The notes below the pieces were generated by a model. That model searched no databases and was not told where the DNA came from. It saw only the letters and a list, made by a program, of their open reading frames with translations. A DNA stretch of 64,000 nucleotides, from NCBI GenBank assembly GCA_036346375.1, contig CM070517.1:47402200-47466199 (forward strand), given 5' to 3'. The stretch's first letter is position 1. Each line of letters starts with the position of its first letter. The position numbers and the translations under genes were made by a program. Positions 10,931-22,717 of this stretch are shown here, in pieces. This stretch comes from Guadua angustifolia. Taxonomy: Eukaryota; Streptophyta; Magnoliopsida; Poales; Poaceae.

Positions 10931-11901
10931 GCGCCGGAAAAACGGATTGAATGGGCTCGCGGCCTACGGTGATGGGCCTGCCGAGCCGAGCTGGCGCCGG
11001 TCTGAGGCTGCCGGTGGACCGGCTTGCCTCTTTCTTCCGGCTTGAATTTTCTTATATGTTTCTATATGGACCGGAACAAATCCTACCAGACTTCGTCACT
11101 TTTAATCTACCAAACTCAAGTCACTTTTAGATCTACAAGCTGAATGCCCCTGCTTTACTAGGATAAAAAAAATCATATTATTGTAAGACGTCGAACTGAC
11201 ATCATCGAAATTGGTCTGTCCAACCTAAGTTCTCGGTCGTGTCACGCCTCCGGACAAGCCTGATAATGCTTTTCTTGTTTTGTTTGTTTATTATTGATGT
11301 TTTTAGGAAGTCCACATGCTACCATGTAATTTTTAGGTGAGAGAGGAGAGAAGAAGAATAAGAAGGGTAGATGAATCACCATCACTACTTTATTTTTAAG
11401 TAGTAAAGATATTAGAAGATTTTAATCTCACGATACAAGACAAAATAAATCAATTATCTCTTTACATATCCGCAGGGCGGACTTAACAGTATGATAGATT
11501 GGACTGCTGCCCTACCTACAATTTACAAAGCCTCTTATACCCAAGTGTGTATATACTGTATAGTCCAACAATTTTGGCTTAGAAGTAAGGCATAGCTCAA
11601 CAAATTTATACCCAGATGTGTGTATACTTCAAATTTGCCCCACCTATAATTTCTTTCTGGGTCCACCACTGCATATCCGTATGTTATGATTTGAAAGGGA
11701 TCAAAGAAAAGTCTAAAAGTAAAGAGGTATAATTTATTTGCAGACCCTCCCTTTGAGTTGGGTGGTGTCCCAGCACGGCGTACGAGTCTTGAGCTGGGCC
11801 GTGGCTGGTTGATTTCTAGTGGCCTTTTTTTATTTGATTCTAGCCGTCGGATTCGGTTGGTGCGGAAGGACAACTCTTTTCATTAGGACCAATAGATTGT
11901 A
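10931..11901. other. Intergenic, no gene seen
   Basis: Promoter-side sequence of the RICESLEEPER-like gene up to about 11050, then AT-rich sequence without a supported feature. Confidence 0.4.
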
Positions 11902-12722
11902 CTAGACAGGGTAGCGTGCTATTGCACGCCGTGCTGTGTGAACGTGGGAAAAAATCGACAAAAGGACGTAAACACGATTTTCAACATATTTCTCGCTCCG
12001 GAAAACAGTAGAAACTGAGTTATGGGGGAAAAAATAAAGAGTAGCGTCGCATCGCACGCCGTGTTGTGTGGGCGAGGAAAAAAAATCGATTTAAACGACG
12101 CAAACGCGATTTTCAACATATTTCTCACAATCAAAAACAAGCAGAAACCGAGCTACGGGGAAAAAATAAAGAGTTAGAGTTGTAGAAATATCTCTTTCAT
12201 TTAATTATCTGGGAAATATCGAGACCGAGGTGGAAAACGAGGTGGGAAAACAACCTAGAGGAAAATGGCGAAAAATTATTAGTGACGATAACCTTTTTGA
12301 GTTGCACACATATTTCGGTGACAAAACATTTTTTCTCGCCAAAATGGAGAAAGGACTGACGTGATGACAACCTTCTTAGAGATGCACATATATTTCGGTG
12401 ACGAAAACATTTTTTCCGTGAAAACGGAGAAAGGACCTAGACGAAGGAGCGAGGACCTATTTGTTACGCTTTTGGACCTATCCGCTATCCTGAAAAATTA
12501 GAAAAGGGCATGTCCGCGATTTGAATTTAACGGGCTTTTTTCAAAAATCGCGCGAGGACCCAAACGCGAAAAAAATCTAAAATCTTCCCCTCACAAAAAA
12601 TCGCGAAGGATCTGTTCGTAATTTCGAGGGACCTATCCGTAATTTAGAGGAACGCAAGGGCCTTTTCGCAAAAACAGGAAGAGCGACACGTGGCCACTCC
12701 CTTCACTCGGCAATCCTAGGCG
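11902..12722 (-). mobile_element. Helitron-like element (3' end at left)
   Basis: Read on the minus strand, the left edge has a hairpin (GCGTGC-AATA-GCACGC), then TACCCTGT, then CTAGT, the classical Helitron 3' signature (hairpin plus CTRR, host T). The body at 12480-12700 is the reverse complement of the element at 51907-52676 (both hold CTATCCTGAAAAATTAGAAA). Two direct repeats of about 120 bases lie at 11920-12030 and 12040-12160 (CGATTTTCAACATATTTCTC). The right end (Helitron 5' TC) is not clear, so 12722 is approximate. No Rep/helicase coding is present. Confidence 0.55.
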
Positions 12723-12758
12723 GAATGTAATGGCTGATATTTCTTTAAAGGAAATAGC

Positions 12759-12978
12759 GCTCGGACGTTCGATTACTGTTTATTCTATTGGACGGCTCTT
12801 GTAATATTTTTTTTCAACGCTTATAACTTTTTTTCTGACGCGTGCAATATTTTTTTCAATGCTTGTAACATCTGTTTATTGTGCCGCATTTCTACTGTTG
12901 TTGAAGGAAAATGTTGCACGCGTTAGAAAAAAATGTTACAACGCGTCCGAAAATTTCAGACATCCGAGACGTCCGAGC
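12759..12978. mobile_element. Small foldback/Mutator-like MITE candidate
   Basis: Perfect 10-bp inverted ends, GCTCGGACGT and ACGTCCGAGC, bound a 220-base segment. Internal inverted stretches (TTTTTTCTGACGCGTGCAA and TTGCACGCGTTAGAAAAAAA) lengthen the pairing. I found no clear target duplication. The ends recall the GGACGTCC ends of the Pack-MULE at 49407. Confidence 0.4.
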
Positions 12979-13309
12979 TAAAGTCATTCCATTTGTTGAA
13001 GTCATTCCGTTCTTTAAACAGCATGGATTTCAAAGAGGGAACAAATTCTGCGAGTCCGGTTCTACGACGATATGAACCTTCTGAACTCGTCGTGAGCTTC
13101 TTCATCTAAGTCTATAATTCCAGCCGAGCATGGATGTTCCATAAATCAATCCATTAGAAACTGAGCTTAATATGATTAAAGACGAAACCACCACCAAGAA
13201 TTAAACCAACGGGTCAAGGGCAACAGATGCATCTTATGCCTCTACTGCGGTACTGATGTATTATTACCCGTATTGCAACTTTCACAGCTAAACTATCAAA
13301 ACGACTAAC

Positions 13310-13470
13310 GAAAGAAGCATAATTTCCTTGGTAAATTACAGAGGCTATCAGCTCCCGAGAGCATAATGAATATGAGTAAATAAAATAAAGGGCGTGTGGT
13401 GAGCAGTGACCAGTGAAGAGATATACACAGCCATGCAGAGTCAGGTAATTAACTAGCAGCAAGTACCAGC
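13310..13470. repeat. Segment paralogous to 6150-6283 plus 7048-7110
   Basis: This is the uninterrupted copy of the pair described at 6150. It lies just 3' of the NHX gene. Confidence 0.65.
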
Positions 13471-13597
13471 AGCCAACAAGAACACTACTACCTCAGATTT
13501 ACAGAGTTAATTATACGTACTGACGCTAATTTACAAAACTTTTTTTTTTGTTTGCCGGATTTCCTTCCCTTCCCTTCCGCTTCTGTCCTCGCCTCCT

Positions 13598-16500
13598 CTA
13601 GTTCTCATTTCCGGCGAGCAATGGCACGCTGCTTTCAGTCGGCGAGCCGGGGACGAACGGGACAAAGCCTCTGCCCCCGAACACCGGCCGCATAAAGGCG
13701 TTGTCGAACTTGCGCCAGTAATGGTGGACCGACCGAGTTGGGCTCGCCAGGAGCAGCCGGAGACTGGTCGGGCGGCGTATGCTCACGCCGTTCTCGAGAT
13801 CGGCCTCGGACCCGTTCGGTATAAGTGCTTCAAGGAAGGACTTTGGGCTGGGTGGGTCGGAAAGAGCACTCGGCTCCCTGCTGAGGTGCCTTGAAGGAAT
13901 CAGGATTCTGATCAATGGCTTAGTCAGTAGCCCAAAAACCTGAGGACAAACAAGAGATTTGATCGGAATCAACACCAGAGTTGTACCATGGCTTTCATAT
14001 TATGTGTTTGTCCATATCAGCGCCATGTTTAGTAATGGAAGGATGGATTGAACTGAGGTATCATGATTTGAGAGGGAACTTACAATTGTGCTGAAAAGAA
14101 CGATAGTGATTGTACTGGTGATCATGATAGCATTGCTAGGGAGCTGAGTATGGCCCGATCTTGTGAACTGCAAATGACAAAGCCACTAGTTACATCAAAG
14201 CACGAATGCCAAACAACATGCACACACACACACAAGCAAAAATCCAGCCCTTTCATGGAGCAACTTAATTTACAAACAGGCGAGTTGCATGTGTCTTTAT
14301 CAGTCACACACACATGACAGGAGAAATAATAATCATATCACATTGTTAATGGAAATATTATAAATATTTTTTCCAAACAAGGTAGAACTCAGAAAGATAT
14401 ATGTTTAGTATTTCCTTTAACCACAAGTAAAAAAATTCAGGCAGGATTTTTTTTAGAATTTTCAAATGGGCACTTATGAAAATGGGGAAAGAAATGATAT
14501 GTATACTTCACTTCAGTCACAACACATAAGTCAACTGTATTGACACAAAAACAAGAATCTAGGTTGTGCGTGTATAACATTTTTGGGTTTATTGGTACAT
14601 GACTATTATGCACATAATACTATTTGGCGATGCCTATAATAGTGTGTGAATGGCAAAGATATTCGGTTGTTCTTGAAACAAACTAGTTTTAACATATAAC
14701 CCATTTTAACATATAAGGGATGCTTTCAGGCTTCTCGATGCAGTTGACAGTGGCATGAATATATAATTTTACAAGGCCAAAAAGGGCTACGAAATTCAAA
14801 ATTTCCAGAAATATGTGGTCTGCTGTATGACTTTTCATGGCATTTGTTTGTCAATTGTCAATGATAATGGTGCAACTGTATCATATGGAAGGTAAATAAA
14901 TAAAGTTTAACACATGGATTGCATTGATTTTTTTGTAATTTTGTGCTGCATTCCTCATTGAGTAAATGATAATGGCACAACTGTTCCCAATGACAATGTT
15001 CCATTAATTAATATGGTGTTAAATTAGCATGCTAAGTAAGCATGATAAAATATCGAAAATCCACAAACGTGATCATGCATTTTGTTGAATGGATCAGACA
15101 TAAGATGTTACCTTATTGTAGGCCAAAGCAATGGACACAGCACCTCTCATGAGACCTGCCCACCAAATAATGACCTGAATGACCAACATCATGTAAGTAA
15201 CATGAGTGTTCTTGCAAGAGGACATAACAAGCCTAAAATGCTGCTAACTAAAATACTCACTTGCTGCTTAATAGAGATCTTTCCGCCTGGAGTTTTTTTG
15301 GTCAAATTTGAGATAAAGGATAGTGGGAAAACAAAAGCAGCTCTTGCAACCAGCACCAAGGCTAAAATAATCGAGCTCAAGGCAATAGACTTTATCGGGC
15401 TGCACAAAACATATAATATGTTACAAAACTCACAGCCATCTATTATTTGAGCAATTGAACTAAATATATGTTATTCACACAACACACACGTGGGGGTGGG
15501 GGGGTGGGTGGGGGGAGAGAACATGCCTATACGTTTCACGGACAATCTTCCACTTCTCTATATCCAATGCATCCATGCCAACATAGAGAAAGAGAAACGT
15601 CTCGGAGATAAATGACAATGTGGCAAAGGCATGCCTGTTGTGTATAACATTATATAAGCATCAGTATGGTCTGTAATTTTAGGAAAGACATGTTTGGAAC
15701 CATCAAGTTCAAATGATTGTTGAGGGAGAAACATGTTTGCTGACAGAAACCATGTACATACTTGGTTGTGATCCTGGAACTTTCTGTTACATTGTGCCAG
15801 GTATAGTGTGACATTACAATACCACAGAAGAACACCGTGAGAATACCACTTAGATCAAGCAACTGCCACACAAAGCAACCAGTCAATATAAATTACAACT
15901 TACAAGTGCAGTTAGCTTATGTTGCTGACATATGTAGTATCTATATGATGTTACTAATGCAAGGTGCTTACTTCAGCCAGCATGTAAGATAAATATGCCA
16001 TGAGCATCATAATAGAAACTTCACGATCAGTAGAGTGCCTGGAACAAATGGCAAATTAGAGGAACAAGTCATAATAGTGGATTACAACATCATGAAACGT
16101 GTGGTGATTGGTGAACAATTTGATGTGTTAATACCTTCCAAAATACAGTTTCTTGATGACATAAGCGCTGAGAAGTCCAGCCTACAGCCGTAACACACTT
16201 CAGTAAAAAGAAACTTTGACAAAGCTAAAGGTGGGAGCAGGAAAAAACTTACAGCTACTCCAAGAAGTGTGCTGGTGCTGAACAGATAAAGGAAACTGCC
16301 GATAAATTTTAAGAATTTAACACTACTGAAATTTCCAATATCAAAGTTCTGGATTGCGTTAAACAGCACAACTGATGTTGCATCATTAACAACACCTTCA
16401 CCAAAAACCAAGCTGTACAAGAAGGGTGTCTCATCTTGGTTTAACACCTGCAAGGTGCATACAGAGTCTGTTGCCGAGAATATTGCCCCAAGTGCTGAAA

Positions 16501-17630
16501 AAGTTAACTTGCAGAAGGAGTCAAAAGCAAGAACAGCAGATAGCAATGGAAATGCTTATACTTTAGGTTAAAGAACTGACCGAGATAGTCTCCAAGGTCA
16601 AGTGCACCTATGTTTAGCTTTGATATAAGTCCAAGAGCACCTGTGACGGAATGTCCAAGTGAGCCAGGTGAGCGCAAAGCAACATGCTAAGCAAAATTTA
16701 AAGAGGAAGAAAACCCACCGAGGGATATTATAGTGAAAGAGATCAAGGTACCAACTGCACCAAACAATGTAATAGTCATGAAGTTGCGGAAGAATTGTTT
16801 CTTCTTCACTTGGAACCTGTCTTAGGGAAATAGAAAGAGGAATTGTGAGTCATACATCATCTAGCTGCTTGAGCCAAATTTTCAGTGGTGTCCGGGGAGA
16901 TTAATTCAGTATCACACTTTTCCAAATTTTCAGTGGTGTACGGGGAGATTAATTCAGTATCACACTTTCTTGTTACTCTAAAAAAGTAATACCTCCTCAT
17001 TCAAAGATTAGAAAACTGAATACCTATGCATGCAACAATTTCCGCCGCGTTAATTAGCAAATTCAATCTCAAGCAAAAATGTGATAACAGTAGCTCCATT
17101 CAACTAAAATTCCTAAAAATAGAACACGATTGTTTCTAACTACATGGAGCTCAACTAAAATTCCACCCTGTTCATTCTTTCCATTTTCTTTCCAAAAACA
17201 TCTAACTGAAAAACATAGAGAACCATAACAGTACTATGATTGGCGTAAAACCGCTTACCCTGCATTGAAAATGATCGGCGGTAGCAGGTAAATGAAGAAC
17301 AGATCCTCACTGAACACCAGTATGCGCGAGTGCCTCCCGCTCGACACCATCAAGATCACCGCGCCAGTGCCCAGCCCCTGCAAACCCACACACCACAATC
17401 AAATAACCGAAAATCTCATGCAGGCAACACAACCCCCAACAACACACACGCGGAACTCCTCAACTCACAATGAAGAGGGCGGTGATGGACTCGTTCATCC
17501 ACCGGTTCTCCTCGAGCAGGTGGCCAACGATGATGCAAACGCACATAAGCGCCACGAACAGCCCCACCGCCATGATCGAGCCGTAGTCCGCCGGTGGGTC
17601 GCCCAGCGCCATCCCCACCCCCAGCTCCAT
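13598..17630 (-). CDS. NHX: Vacuolar-type Na+(K+)/H+ exchanger, 13 exons
   Basis: Exons (minus strand): 17630-17469, 17377-17259, 16816-16719, 16640-16581, 16494-16253, 16181-16135, 16038-15972, 15862-15762, 15634-15533, 15399-15261, 15174-15112, 14167-14084, 13939-13598. All joints are GT-AG and keep phase, giving about 541 residues, the normal length for plant class-I NHX. Key sequence: the amiloride-site motif LFFIYLLPPIIFNAGF, ALGAIFSATDSVCTLQ, the N-D pair in FGEGVVNDATSVVLF, and WWAGLMRGAVSIALAY late in the membrane domain. The start MELGVGMALGDPPADYGS was chosen because the upstream in-frame Met lies in leader-like sequence. The C-terminal tail after LTKPLIRILIPS is hydrophilic and ends …VPLLAGNEN. 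The protein swaps cytosolic Na+/K+ for luminal H+ at the tonoplast, for salt tolerance and pH/K+ homeostasis. No defects seen. Which NHX paralogue it is cannot be told here. Confidence 0.93.
15488..15517 (+). repeat. G-run cluster in NHX intron 9
   Basis: The plus strand has five closely spaced G-runs (GGGGG, GGGGGGG, GGG, GGGGGG and others) within 30 bases, next to a CACACA tract. It lies just downstream of exon 9. The NHX transcript carries the C-rich complement. It fits a G-quadruplex pattern on the non-transcript strand. Confidence 0.5.
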
Positions 17631-19679
17631 TCCGCCTCCTCTCCCTCTCTCCAAGAACCCAACCCTATCACCCCTCAAAACCCAATCTTTCCCACGCTAG
17701 CCTTCCAAGAAACACCACCGCTCGCACGCAACCGACTAAAAGGCGAAATAGACACCGAATCTTCTGCGACAAAGAAGAATGGATCGATGACCGGCGGAAT
17801 TGGGAAAGGTGGAGCCTTCACGCGCAACACAGGTCTTGGTGGGCTGCAGCAGACAAAATCGGGAAAAAAGATAGGCTACGGATTTCGCGGGTGGAGATTT
17901 CGACAGGACGGATGGAATCCGGAAGTGGTTTGCGGGGAAAACTGGGGATTTATGGGACGGTTGGCTTCACGTGCCGGGGACGAACTCTTGGGAAAACCGG
18001 AGAGGAAGAGGAAGAGGAGGAGGAGGACTAGGAGAGGGGGATTTGAACGGGTGACAAGGGTAAAAAAAAAAATCTGATTTTGATTTGTTTCGCTTCGTTT
18101 GGGATTGATTAACTTTCGCTGGATTTCTTATGAAGTGACGGGAGCGTGAGGGCGCCTGATGGGGCTAGCCTGCCCCGCGAAAAAGGAACTCTCTGATGTA
18201 GCTTTCTTTTTAAGAACTAGTGCTCTCATGACTTTTGTTTTAAATACTGTTCTTGGTTCGTAAATTCCATGTACGAAAAGTGTGGAAAAAAACCACGGGA
18301 CGATTTTTACGGATAGTACATCGTTTCGTTGAGGAAAAACGAATACCGCGCTACCATAAAGTGGAAAACTCATTGCCACGCCACCGCACCGAAAAAAATA
18401 AAATCTATGCCTCCACTCAGCGACAAATGTAAATATTGCGTTTGTGGTCATTAGAATTTCACGGCAATGCAAAGTAGTACTATAGCAATCCCGTGTTACA
18501 GTACCATAGAATTTCCTCTTCGTAGTACTGTAGAACAGGGAAGGGCTATTTTTATAAAATTTTTTCTATTTTTATAAAAATTTTTAGGAGGTGCTTTTTT
18601 AAAAAAAAATAAAGGGATCAAATATGCGAGCATTTCGCGAAAGAGACGGGAGCTGTTGCCGCGCGGGAAGACAAGTGGGGCCCAGCAGTTGGATGTGAGG
18701 CCGTGCCCTCTGTTGTATGGGCCCACAAGTCAGTGGGTCGTTTGCCCGCTGGGCCCACGTGAGGGTGCCTCTTCGTATGACCCGAAACCCCAACTACTCC
18801 CGCCTGGCGCCGTCGCGTCCCCTCGCCGGCGGCGATCGCCGGAGGAGGAGGTGGGGGCGGGGCATGACGTGAGGCCGATTGATTCCGTGATTTTTTGTGG
18901 ATATATTTTTGTCGATTTTTCTTTGGAGGTTTCGAACTACCTAAGGTAATTCGATCTTGATTTGAGAAATAGTGTGGACCACACGTGCTTCAATTCTCAA
19001 TTCTTCCCTTTTGTAGTTATGTCTAAGATTCTTATATGGAAGTTAGCAGTTCAGTTCGATTCTGAATCTGGGAGAGGAAAGCGAAAGATTGCGACTTGAG
19101 AGCTGTAGGATGTACTGTTCTACTGCACCTGAGTTGTGTTTTGTTGCTGTTGGTGTCAGGTGTTCATTCATTCAACCGTAAGAACGCGTGCAGGACCACG
19201 TACTTGACACTTGAGGCCGATGCTTCACTGCTGATTTGCGCAGGTTCGATTTGTTGCCGAAGCCGTCCGAATTCTGAATCCATCCATGGGTGGTTTCCCC
19301 TGATTCAGTCTTGTGGATGAACACACACACACACACACAGAGAATTTGCAGGTAACGGTCATCATCCTATACAAAAGCTATAATGTGAGTAATTGATTGG
19401 ATCACAAACGAAAGTAGTGACAGGCTGCGGTCCTTACGTCGCAATTAACATGGACAAGCTGTAGGTATTTCTTTAGATCATGCATCACGATTAATTATTT
19501 CATTGGATCAAGCATCATTGTTAAATTGTACTAGCAGGTTGCTTATATGATCCCTGTGCCAAGCGCCAACAAACATGTTATTGTGCATATTTCTAGCATG
19601 CCATTTAGAAGATCCAAGGAGGTTTGGAGGATGAATAGTCAGACGATCGTGGCAATGAACATGTCGAACAAGTTTATGA
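17631..19679. other. NHX upstream region and intergenic sequence
   Basis: 17631-18100 is likely NHX 5' UTR and promoter. The ORFs here on the plus strand are antisense shadows. 18700-18870 is a GC-rich island with a CACGTG G-box near 18758. It could be a promoter/leader, but I see no supported coding exon after it. A (CA)n tract lies at 19321-19341. Confidence 0.35.
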
Positions 19680-19681
19680 AC

Positions 19682-20050
19682 TGATTTTTTTTAAAAGAAA
19701 CAGTAGGAGCTTTACCATGCATTAAAGTAGGGTAACAGAAATACAGGAGAGCGTTTGATTCAGGTACCGATACATCCTGAGAGGGAAAAGCAATGAGAAA
19801 AAACAACCCAAACGGAATACTGGTCGTAGTCTACTAGAACACCAACCAAGCCACCAGGACAATTCAGAAGACCAGATCACCTTCCCTAATTAGCATCTCG
19901 TCTGGGTCAGGGACAGTTCCCAGACCGAATTTGCGGAGGAAAACTCCTCTGTCTAGAGAAGATTGATACATTCCGCTGAGTTTGCTTCCTTGGGTATGCA
20001 CTAACTGCTTACTTGCAGTTGATTGTGCCTCCTTCTGATTAAAATGCTAC
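19682..20050 (-). mobile_element. Probable LINE/retroposon 3' end
   Basis: Read on the minus strand, the segment ends TTTAATGCATGGTAAAGCTC…CTTTTAAAAAAA, a 3' UTR-like stretch plus A-tail, as in plant LINEs. No coding can be aligned by eye and no target duplication was found, so the other edge is approximate. Confidence 0.35.
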
Positions 20051-21727
20051 GCCCTGGATTTCGGCAGAATGCCATCGGCGAAGACGGAGGCCAGGTATGA
20101 ATTGATTCTATTTAGACTGAACATATATCGCTTTTCTTAGTTTCTACTGCAATGACGCTCCTCTTTTTTAGCTCTCAGCATGATGTTGACAGTTTTATCA
20201 GGGTAGGGGGTACTACTTTTGGAGTGTTAGTTATAGACTTGTACCATTTCTTTGGTAGCAACTAAGGAATTACAGTAGTCTATAGATCGTGGTCAAATAG
20301 ATTGTGTACATTTACGGCTCGATTATATTTGAGATGCTGAAGTTACATGCCCTAATGCAAGTTGTCTTGTGTGGGAAGGAAGAAAGGTGCTTTGACAAAA
20401 TTTTAGTGATGGCATATTCTTAACTTGCCTAGATATAGTGAGAATATAAACATGCAATCATCCTGCATTAGCATTAGATCCAAGATTCACAATGGCTTCT
20501 AGTGAGAAGTTCAGAATTATACCTTTATGTTGCTTAAGTGATATCAGAAAAATTTCCAGATCAATTACAAGCAACCAAGTTTCTGAGAGCAGCAGTAGAA
20601 ACACAAAATAGCTAGAGGCAGATACAACAAAACTTGTATTCCATGTCAGAAAACTCGGATCTGAAAGGGGTAACTCAGTGCTAGCCTGCTAGGTAGGTTG
20701 TGTCATGTAGCATAACAATGCCAAGACTTCTGGGTGATGCACTGAATGGACATGATAAAGAGGCCAACATGTGCATTGTGCAAGTACTAGAGCATGGGCT
20801 TGTAATTTTAGAGAAAGGGCGGTGACATTGAGAACTCTGCAGTCAATTGGGGTGTAGATAAATTTCAACAAAACTACTAAGGCATCAACCTTAGCTATGT
20901 TTCAAGAAAACTACTGACTCAGTAGCATAACCAATCTTTCAACAATCCTATCTGTGCTCAAAGCTTCTGTTAGAATCTTGCATGATGCAGTAAGAGCAAG
21001 AAACATGACCAGTCACCAGAATATTAGGACGATGGAACCTCATCTAAACAATCATATCTCTTCTCTAGGTGATATGAGGGCACAAAATCCTGCTAATAGA
21101 TCCGTTGGATTATTTGCTTTTCCTTTAGTAATGTGAATTTTAAGTTTCAGTTATTGTCTTGGTTCTGAAACTTAAGCAGAAACGTCAATTAATTGATTTT
21201 AGATGTTCCTAACGGTGGGTGTCTTTGTCTATTGACAGATTGGGCCTTCTGAAAAAAAAATTGGTCAGGGTTAGAATGGCTTTTGGGCTTTGGATTGGAG
21301 GCTTCAAATTAAAGGTCGTTTTGGTTACCATATTTCTGAAACTCGAGCTTCTTAATTACCGCATATTTTAGCTCTTACCTCAGTTCATCTGTTTATAGAG
21401 GTTCTTCAACTCCTCGGTTCAGTCTTTCAGAAACTTTAAATCACATAACTGACGTATACAAATTACTATGGTAATTGTTGCGGTTACGGAGCCAAACAGT
21501 AAGAGAAAAGGGACTTCGGCGGGCCCGAGGGAGGCTTAGCCAAAGCTTGAAAGATAGAACATAAATTAAAGGAGACTTATATATATAGTGCACAATTACA
21601 AGTGTTCCAACACTCAAATGGTGCTCGTAGGGCTCTATATATAGCCCCCTAGAGGGTTGGCAGTTCATAAGAATATTCCCTTAAAAGCACCACAGTACGA
21701 GAGGCTTGAGATACCTTTCATCCTGGC
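20051..21727. other. Intergenic, no gene seen
   Basis: Only short chance ORFs. An isolated ATG-led stretch at 20069-20095 ends at a good donor (CCAG|GTATGA), but I could not find a following exon. Confidence 0.3.
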
Positions 21728-21745
21728 AACATCCACGTGGCGCCC

Positions 21746-22094
21746 TTTCTTCATGGATGCGTTCACAGAGACCTTTTCTTCATGGATGCGTTCATGATTG
21801 CGTCTTGGGGCATTTGGAAGCAGCGCAATGATAAGATTTTCAGATCCTTGCCTGTTAACCTCAATGTTTAGAAGGAGTGGTTCATTAGGGAAATCCACTT
21901 GCAGTCTTTTAGATTCAAGGACATCCATAGGGCAGGTTTACTCGCTTGGGGGGATAGACTTTCTTTCTTGGTCTGATTTTCGGTTCGGCTGGTTTCTCAC
22001 CAGCCTTGTTCTTTGTTTTGCTTGTCTTTACTACTTTTCTTTGCTTTAATCTATTTCCAGCAGTGGTTTCCCCTGCTGTTTTCTCGTAAAAAAA
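21746..22094 (+). mobile_element. 5'-truncated LINE tail with 18-bp target duplication
   Basis: The same 18 bases, AACATCCACGTGGCGCCC, occur at 21728-21745 and 22095-22112. Between them lies the end of a plant LINE: WKQRNDKIF followed by EWFIREIHLQSFRFKDIHRA (the usual tail of the LINE ORF2), a 3' UTR and an A-run. TTTTCTTCATGGATGCGTTC-like sequence is repeated twice at the 5' junction (about 21749 and 21776). The long duplication and A-tail show target-primed insertion. Confidence 0.85.
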
Positions 22095-22112
22095 AACATC
22101 CACGTGGCGCCC

Positions 22113-22717
22113 ACGCCCCAGTTCTTGTCGGGTGATCTTGGCGTGTTCCTTCAATAGGCACAGTCCACTGGACTAGGCCCAATCTGACCGGCATGGGTGG
22201 TAAAGGGCTGGATCCAACGGCTGTTGGATGGGGTTCCTTTGCTCCATGACTGCTTGGCCAAAACACCGGGCGGTGAGGCCACTCCCACGACAATACTAAA
22301 ATTCTAGATTCCTACAGAAACCACATGTACTTAAAACATGGTTAAATTTATACAGCGAGAACGCAAGATTTTGGTTTATCTTTACTTTTATTGGTAGACG
22401 ACAATCACAAAAGAAATGACAGAATACTAAATTAATGATGGTGTATGTTTTTATTTTCCAAAATTACAAATCTGCAGAGCAATCAAAAGTACTAATTATA
22501 TTCAATTACAATTCCACTTAGCATATCCCTCACATCCTTTTGCCCTTCCATTCCAAACCAAAAACAGCAATGGAAGGGCCTCCAATAGTTACAGAAGTTA
22601 CAGAACTACACAGTTAACAAACAAACCATCAAACACCTTTCAGAAGCACCGACAAAACCATAAACAATTTTCAGAAGCATTTCACCACTAAAACAAGAAG
22701 TCAAAAACCAGAACTGT
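22113..22717. other. Flank and kinesin 3' UTR region
   Basis: 22113-22300 continues the LINE's host sequence. 22320-22717 is AT-rich and probably includes the 3' UTR of the kinesin gene. Confidence 0.35.

Noticed and set aside
17292..18077. Long plus-strand ORF over the NHX first exons and leader
   Set aside because: It lies antisense to well-supported NHX exons, is Pro/Arg/Ser-rich from GC content, and has no domain.
19096..19320. ORF with a signal-peptide-like start
   Set aside because: A hydrophobic start in chance frame, with no splice or homology support around it.
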